From: Proteocatella sphenisci DSM 23131
GTDB lineage: Bacteria; Bacillota; Clostridia; Peptostreptococcales; Filifactoraceae
Assembly: GCF_000423525.1 (NCBI RefSeq)
Contig: NZ_AUID01000011.1
Location: 19,679 to 83,678 of the forward strand
Reading direction: 5' to 3'
DNA length: 64,000 nucleotides
Position 1 is the stretch's first letter; every line of letters begins with the position of its first letter. The notes beneath the pieces are model-generated. The model was not told where the DNA came from and ran no database searches. It worked only from the letters and a program-made list of their open reading frames with translations. The position numbers were made by a program, and so were the translations under genes. Below, in pieces: positions 59,901-64,000 of the stretch.

Positions 59901-61391
59901 CTTGATAAACTCTCAGAAGACTGGAATTCATACGAGTATTTTGAGCTTCCTCCGGATGAAGTTGCAATAATCATAAACAGTATTACTAAATCAATAAACA
60001 AAGCAGCCTATGAAAGAGATAAAATAAAGTCAGATATAGATATTAAATCAGGAAGTGTAAAAATCATGAAACAGCAGCTTTCAGATAAAGAGGCTGACAT
60101 ATCAAAAATCCATAGAAGGTCTCCTGTCTTTCTTGAAACAGCGGATATAAGTGCCGAGATAGATTTAGTGGAAAGAGAACTGAAATCAAATAATTCATAT
60201 TCGACGGTATGCTCAGAAACACTGGAACGGAATAAAACGGAAAAAACAAAGCTGGAAATAAATCTGACAAAAATAAAAAGCGGATATTCACTTGATTTAT
60301 CAAAAGGGAAAGCAAATCCGCAGTTAAAAGAAAAAGTGATTAAAAATGCGGATTTTTCGGTAGATGAATGGCTGAGGAGATGCGAAACAAATAAGAGGGA
60401 TTTTCAGAAAACAATCGAAAATGGTGAAAATATAAGGGCGAGATTTGTAAAATCAGTTGACAGCAAGCTTCAGGAAGATAATCTCAGAGAAAAAATAGTA
60501 TCTGCAGTAAAGGAAGCCAATATTTACAATTTCAAGAATAATTATTCGTCTTTCAACAGTATGGAAGAAAATTTTCAGAAAGAAATCCTCAGACTGTCGA
60601 ATGATAAAAGCAAGGCTGAATCGCTTATGAAGCAGTGGACAGAGAGAGCTTCTATGCATGTGATAAGGATGATTGAAGGTCTCAAGAACATGGTCTCAAG
60701 TATGAATTATACCAATGAGCAGGGCTATGCTTTCCCTCTTGTAAAATTAAAGGGTATAGAGAGGCTTCCTAGGGATAAAAATGAAATTTTATATCTTCTG
60801 GATGAATATTTTCTTCAATCTATTTCTAACATATTGGACAAATATAAAGATATTTCGTCATTAGACGACAAAGAGCTTAAAGATATTATGGGTGACAGAG
60901 TGATATTCTCAAAAGCTCTGCAGGGAAGGTATCCAACTCTTATGGTTTACAAAATGTCAGAAAAAAATGAGTTCAGATATGCAAGAGCCAGAGATGAATA
61001 CTACACGACATGGGAGGCAATCAATAAAGGAGAAGGTGATCTTCCGGAAGGCTCCGGAGGGCAGACACTTTCAGTAAATACATTTGTCATAATGATGATC
61101 ATGAGCTTTAAAAAGAAGTATATAGGAAATGAAAATCCATCAACAGTGCTCATACTTGATAATCCTTTTGGAAAAGCCTCGGCAAAGCATGTGCTTGATC
61201 CAATATTTGAAATAGCTGACAAGCTTAACTTTCAGCTTATATGCTTTGCTGCACCAGAAATAATCAAAGTCGAGATAAGTGAAAGATTTCCTGTATTCTG
61301 GGAACTTAAGATTGATGATGGTAAAATTGTACATGGCGGCAGAGTAATAAAGCAGGAATATAAGCTTCAGGAAAGAGGTAAAAATGAATAA
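56916..61391 (+). CDS. jetC: Wadjet subunit JetC (SMC/MukB-like ATPase)
   Basis: A 1491-residue SMC-like motor: N-terminal ATPase part, about 1000 residues of coiled coil (rich in E, K, I, L, e.g. residues 320-480 and 760-960), and a C-terminal ATPase part. The P-loop region is TLCNGGGKGVMMQL (about 40-53), where the usual S/T after Lys is Gly. The signature is EGSGGQTLSVNTFVIM. Walker B is STVLILDNPFGKASAKHVL, with Asn in the place of the common Glu. JetC extrudes DNA loops to sense plasmid topology. ATG 56916 is 6 bases from AAGGAG. It overlaps the thioesterase gene by 8 bases. Confidence 0.9.
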   Translation: MPKLSKIRLTGCRYDGLKKEHENSIFDLTKNEKPDHALFTLCNGGGKGVMMQLIFQLLLPETRWGKNNGNKVISMFYDQRNNLNPFTFHVVLEWILDTVPEKRLITGIAVKAVLKNSVGEEEGKAGISYFLYTHEHDGRGFYTVENLPLYDQKSYEATDIEVLDDFISNNRRDFIKYSQSNAKRKDSDYFRYLETRGIYRSEWINLKDINKLEGGAGDYFTGASDNKSIFDKIIIPAISENIKNYSYDDKDNLIEMFRSNLSITKDLPVLIKREGDYRELLTEIKPLIENTDIGSRLIDHRDTLINEGNDLFFILNGETLSVDREIEKWEREIKNAFTEKNELEYRKDNLVYNQYKRDLDFMENQIENLSTIFKDKVTYLETKKEEQLLYEINDIKYKKICTEKEIEAKNNEKNRIMESLELSDIIKKAEDIDNEIEIEWEKIKSLWINTENQYSAFNNYNNNLKKENEDKIKKYLEKIDALKDGINRFTIKEEEHEKQRRKLEETYDAMSMAFPERIKEDLLKIHAELEDKIKHFDADLISLNKINSEQELEDMRLRYSLNSCSEKLEKLIIKIKKQEKYELEVAGNISRLLLENPEGGILNDIWLDRKKEQLNNLRIDKTHSLESLQKMIWGKNIDRVLNREDYFIPNKDVILIKEEIQKSGVNVQTGAEYLHEADESDKTELIMKNPGFLYSLVIGNLRDWEIVEKNISKDLFINNMVPVFIRSEMKMKGDLNYRIIRNEADKLTDSEMFSVWKHDMETEIESLIQSEYRLKKDLEDINNVLRSIETLKNTDTVFSLNKILNEEKKNIAETEEKLRLLKEKNSEIKNKILLSESERSDALICIQTNKSELMLIESYIEKKIEIEYERSRIAELKKDKVGLEKDIEYLRDENADASENQELVRASYFDWKLETGSMLESIKEVYKAAKYDYKANSGYSNNRLPDFDLSDKNISLLVNQRKIINKDISEKNIEIAVLDVKLENLDKELGRHLSDLDKLSEDWNSYEYFELPPDEVAIIINSITKSINKAAYERDKIKSDIDIKSGSVKIMKQQLSDKEADISKIHRRSPVFLETADISAEIDLVERELKSNNSYSTVCSETLERNKTEKTKLEINLTKIKSGYSLDLSKGKANPQLKEKVIKNADFSVDEWLRRCETNKRDFQKTIENGENIRARFVKSVDSKLQEDNLREKIVSAVKEANIYNFKNNYSSFNSMEENFQKEILRLSNDKSKAESLMKQWTERASMHVIRMIEGLKNMVSSMNYTNEQGYAFPLVKLKGIERLPRDKNEILYLLDEYFLQSISNILDKYKDISSLDDKELKDIMGDRVIFSKALQGRYPTLMVYKMSEKNEFRYARARDEYYTTWEAINKGEGDLPEGSGGQTLSVNTFVIMMIMSFKKKYIGNENPSTVLILDNPFGKASAKHVLDPIFEIADKLNFQLICFAAPEIIKVEISERFPVFWELKIDDGKIVHGGRVIKQEYKLQERGKNE

Positions 61392-61851
61392 TGAAATATC
61401 ATTCTCAAGAGCGGAGACCTGCCTGATTATGGAGCCAAGACTGAGCAACCCTCACGGTACAGCTCATGGCGGAGAGCTGATGAAAATAATGGACAACACC
61501 GCGGGAATAGCAGCGGCAAAGCATGCAAAAGGAAGCGTAGTGACAGCAAGGGTCGATGAGATTGTCTTTCATAAGGCAATCCACATAGGAGACATTGTTA
61601 CATGTATAGCGGAGCTTTGCTATGTCGGGCGTACATCCATGCAGATCAGAGTCAGGATAGTTGTTCATGAACTGGAAAATTATCAGGAACCCGAGACTGC
61701 ACTTACAGCATTCTTCACCATGGTCCACATGAAAGATGATGCTCCCTCTCCCGTACCGCCTCTCAACCCGGTCACTGATGCCGAGATAGAGCTCTACAGG
61801 AGTGGAGAACAGAAGTATATGGAGATTCAGTCGAAGTACAAGAAAAAATAA
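61384..61851 (+). CDS. YkhA-type acyl-CoA thioesterase (hot-dog fold)
   Basis: A 155-residue single hot-dog-domain protein. Its start SFSRAETCLIMEPRLSNPHG then HGGELMKIMDNTAGIAA is the YkhA/acot7-type pattern, with the substrate-side Asp in MDNTAG. It hydrolyses acyl-CoA. It starts 8 bases inside jetC, so its translation depends on the Wadjet messenger. No known defence role; it may simply be a neighbour. Confidence 0.88.
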   Translation: MNNEISFSRAETCLIMEPRLSNPHGTAHGGELMKIMDNTAGIAAAKHAKGSVVTARVDEIVFHKAIHIGDIVTCIAELCYVGRTSMQIRVRIVVHELENYQEPETALTAFFTMVHMKDDAPSPVPPLNPVTDAEIELYRSGEQKYMEIQSKYKKK

Positions 61852-61863
61852 TCGGAGTAATCA

Positions 61864-62748
61864 ATGGAACTAATTGAAGCCAGAACGATAATATCTTCAC
61901 GCCCTGAAAACGGTCAGTGGTTTGGGATAAACTATAATATGAATATCTACAAAGGCTGCAGCCACGGATGCATTTACTGTGACAGCAGAAGCGACTGCTA
62001 TGGCGTAGAGGATTTTGACAGAGTCAGAGCAAAGCGAAATGCTCTGGAGATGATAAGAAGAGAGCTGAGGACTAAAAGAAAGAAGGGGGTTGTAGGCACA
62101 GGTGCCATGAGCGATCCCTACAATCCGCTTGAAAAAGAACACAATCTGACCAGAGGTGCGCTTGAGATAATAGACAGCCTTGGGTTTGGAGCTGCAATCG
62201 CGACAAAGAGCTCACTTATCCTGCGTGACACGGATATTCTCAGACAGATTGCTCAGCATTCTCCGGTAATCGTAAAAATCACTGTAACTGCGGCTCGGGA
62301 TGAGCTCTCCAGAAAAGTGGAGCCTGGGGTATCGGTTTCTTCTGAACGTTTTCGCGCGATAAAGGAACTATCAGATGCGGGGATATTTGCAGGCGTGCTT
62401 CTCATGCCTGTGCTCCCGTTCATTGAAGATACAGAGGAAAATATATCTAAAATAATTGAGCTTGCTCATAAAAACGGAGCGAAATTCATTTATCCGGCCT
62501 TTGGAGTGACTCTGCGAAATAATCAGAGGCAGTGGTATTACAGAAAGCTGGATGAGCTGTTTCCGGGGCTCAAGGCGAAATATATAAGCACATATGGAGA
62601 TTCATATGAATGCAGGTCACAGAATTCAAAGAAGCTGTGGGCTCTGCTCAAGAGCAGGTGCGATAAATACGGAATTCTTTACAGGATGGAGGACATCATA
62701 AGGGAATATAAAAAGCCTTATCAGGCTGAGCAGCTTTCCTTCTTGTAA
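61864..62748 (+). CDS. Radical SAM protein of the spore photoproduct lyase-like (SPL) family
   Basis: A 294-residue radical SAM enzyme. The cluster motif is CSHGCIYCDSR (CxxxCxxC, near residue 32), preceded by NMNIYKGC. Later segments VVGTGAMSDPYNPLEKEHNL and LPFIEDTEENISKIIELA are those of the Rv2578c/SplB-like group in non-spore contexts. It lacks the extra N-terminal domain of true SplB, so DNA photoproduct repair is not certain. It follows the thioesterase after 12 bases. Confidence 0.87.
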   Translation: MELIEARTIISSRPENGQWFGINYNMNIYKGCSHGCIYCDSRSDCYGVEDFDRVRAKRNALEMIRRELRTKRKKGVVGTGAMSDPYNPLEKEHNLTRGALEIIDSLGFGAAIATKSSLILRDTDILRQIAQHSPVIVKITVTAARDELSRKVEPGVSVSSERFRAIKELSDAGIFAGVLLMPVLPFIEDTEENISKIIELAHKNGAKFIYPAFGVTLRNNQRQWYYRKLDELFPGLKAKYISTYGDSYECRSQNSKKLWALLKSRCDKYGILYRMEDIIREYKKPYQAEQLSFL

Positions 62749-62768
62749 AAATGATGGGAGGACTTCGG

Positions 62769-63326
62769 ATGGGAAGCATAAAAGTATGGACGAAGCAGAA
62801 CGAAAATGTGCTGAGAGAGCTGGAATCTAAAGGAAGATATACGGCAAAGCGGGAGTATATAATAAAGGACCTGGATGAGCATGCAAATCTGGTGCTCGAG
62901 GTATATGACTGGCTGGTAAGAAATTCTCCAAGAGCTCTTCAAAAGCCTGCCGATGCTCATTATCCGATATGGGTATCCATGGAAAGAGAGGCTACGATGC
63001 TTCCAAGCCAGGGGACTGTAATAATTGAGCTTACTTTGGATCCGGATATCATAACTACGGTAAACATAGAAAAATGGGGGACCATACTCAACTATTCCTA
63101 CATCCCTTCAGATGAGCAGGACAGGATAAGACACAGAAAATATCTGGAGCAGTATGGAACAAGCGATGCGCAGGCATATATGTCACAGTTTTATCCTCAT
63201 ATAAAGAGAAGTATAATTGAAAGCTGGAGCAGACTTTTTGATGAGAGCATAATCCTTGGAAGCAGCAAATGCTATGGAAACATATGGGAGGTAAGAAAAG
63301 AATGGATATCAGAAATAATAAGGTAA
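62769..63326 (+). CDS. DUF3841 protein A
   Basis: A 185-residue protein of DUF3841 type: IKVWTKQNENVLRELESKGR, then VYDWLV, HYPIWVSME, and the C-terminal FYPHIKRSIIESWSRLFD. There is no known function. It overlaps the second DUF3841 gene by 25 bases. ATG 62769 follows GGGAGGA; ATG 62751 overlaps the preceding stop region. Confidence 0.78.
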   Translation: MGSIKVWTKQNENVLRELESKGRYTAKREYIIKDLDEHANLVLEVYDWLVRNSPRALQKPADAHYPIWVSMEREATMLPSQGTVIIELTLDPDIITTVNIEKWGTILNYSYIPSDEQDRIRHRKYLEQYGTSDAQAYMSQFYPHIKRSIIESWSRLFDESIILGSSKCYGNIWEVRKEWISEIIR

Positions 63327-63880
63327 TCCTGTATTCATCTCAGGCAGAGGCGGTCTTGCGGATAATTGAGCATGACGGAGAGTGCTTTTCAAAGAGGAAA
63401 TACGTTGAAGATAAGTATCAGGAAAGTGCGCCGATTTTTGTTTCGGCATACAGCTGGTTTGTCCATGAGGCTGAAAAATATGTTGCGAGGCCTGAAAATG
63501 CAGAGTACCCTTACTGGGCTTTCAAGGATATTTACAGCGTCGAGGCATCAGGAGACAGCCGGATAATAAAGCTGGAGGTTCCTATAGAAGAGGCTGTTTT
63601 TTTTGACATGTACGACTGGAACAAGGTACTCAGCCTGAAATACATAGGCGAGACCGAAAAGGACGAACAGGAATTTAGGAATATGCTCAGAGATTACGGA
63701 ATCACGAGAGAAAGCGATGTCGTGCTAACTAATTTCTATCCGAATCTCAGGAGGCAGGTTCAGGAAAGCTGGAAAAGGCTATTCAGGCACCATGAGGATA
63801 TAATAAACGGGAAAACTCAAGGCATAGGAAGCATACAGGCTGGGCTCTGGACTATAAGGAAAGAGTGGATAGTGAAATGA
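63302..63880 (+). CDS. DUF3841 protein B
   Basis: A 192-residue paralog of protein A. Shared marks are VILYSSQAEAVLRIIEHDGE, YSWFVHEAEKYVARP, EYPYWAFKDI and NFYPNLRRQVQESWKRLF. Sequence identity between the two is modest, so they have diverged and may form a heterodimer. ATG 63302 has GGGAGGT 10 bases upstream and gives the better start than the TTG/ATG codons at 63269-63284. Confidence 0.78.
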   Translation: MDIRNNKVILYSSQAEAVLRIIEHDGECFSKRKYVEDKYQESAPIFVSAYSWFVHEAEKYVARPENAEYPYWAFKDIYSVEASGDSRIIKLEVPIEEAVFFDMYDWNKVLSLKYIGETEKDEQEFRNMLRDYGITRESDVVLTNFYPNLRRQVQESWKRLFRHHEDIINGKTQGIGSIQAGLWTIRKEWIVK

Positions 63881-63902
63881 TAACAGAATCTTAAAAGAAA
63901 AT

Positions 63903-64000
63903 GAGCTGTCGGAGAATGACGTTTTTTGACCCCTAAACTTTAATAATTAAAAATCCTAGATTATTCAACATCTACAAAAATGTAGAGCACTGAATAATTT
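63903..64000. mobile_element. Probable insertion-sequence end running out of the window
   Basis: GAGCTGTCGGAGAATGACG (63903 onward) resembles terminal repeats of clostridial IS elements, and GCTGTCGG also occurs at 6118. It is followed by a hairpin (63962-63999): ATTATTCA..CTACA pairs with TGTAG..TGAATAAT, a typical sub-terminal feature. The transposase would lie outside the window. From 63881 to 64000 there is no coding sequence. Confidence 0.45.

Noticed and set aside
1..64000. tRNA, rRNA genes and CRISPR arrays
   Set aside because: No TTCGA-type T-loops with matching acceptor stems, no rRNA segments and no regularly spaced repeats were seen.

Overview
The window looks like the chromosome of an anaerobic low-G+C Firmicute of the Clostridia. 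The support is strong AGGAGG-type ribosome binding sites, thi genes under a TPP riboswitch, a two-gene SufCB-like Fe-S system, a RIC repair protein, many flavoproteins and ferredoxin-type proteins, and no respiratory complexes. Genus cannot be fixed by eye; a Sedimentibacter- or Eubacterium-like lineage is only a guess. Nearly every gene is on the + strand; the one clear exception is an hxlR-type regulator at 4.1-4.4 kb. By eye the first ~33 kb is more A+T-rich than the rest.

Layout. 0-0.7 kb: internally deleted IS605-type tnpB with its right end / omegaRNA-like region. 0.8-6.1 kb: rhodanese lipoprotein, phospholipase-D-like protein, small proteins, and an HxlR regulator divergent from an ABM monooxygenase and an old-yellow-enzyme (OYE) reductase. 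6.1-7.6 kb: IS4-type, purK and possible purE remnants. 7.6-13.3 kb: OFA-type MFS transporter, SufC/SufB-like pair, and a sensor with periplasmic-binding, GGDEF and HD-GYP domains. 13.3-17.4 kb: TPP riboswitch, cytX, thiM, thiE, a shortened HAD gene, thiD. 17.5-33 kb: methyltransferase, MATE pump, NagZ lipoprotein, YwbE, PAS-GGDEF protein, MarR-OYE unit, RIC protein, ABC-F protein behind an attenuator-like leader, FUSC-like protein, agmatinase-family enzyme, large lipoprotein.

33.2-43.9 kb is the most distinctive metabolic block: SnoaL-like protein, FMN/FAD flavoprotein reductase, LysR regulator, DUF1097 membrane protein, a PhlG/phloretin-hydrolase-like C-C hydrolase, an FMN reductase with a zinc-ribbon tail, a second FAD reductase, an NfnB/NuoG-like electron-input protein and a NuoF-like Fe-S protein without a visible nucleotide site. 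I infer an inducible anaerobic pathway that reduces an unsaturated or aromatic (polyphenol-like) compound and hydrolyses an acyl-aryl bond. The substrate is unknown.

43.9-53.5 kb holds second copies of nagZ and the agmatinase-family gene, a second MATE pump, and several genes built from or broken by deletions (DUF7670/HlyC, B3-B4/radical SAM, DUF1801, DUF2975). 53.6-61.4 kb is a complete Wadjet (jetDABC) plasmid-defence operon, gene order as in type II. It runs by an 8-base overlap into a thioesterase, an SPL-like radical SAM protein and two tandem DUF3841 genes. The last ~100 bases look like the end of an insertion sequence.

A theme across the window is gene loss by clean internal deletion: at least ten genes keep a recognisable 5' and/or 3' part with the middle missing, and a few fragments have fused into new open frames.
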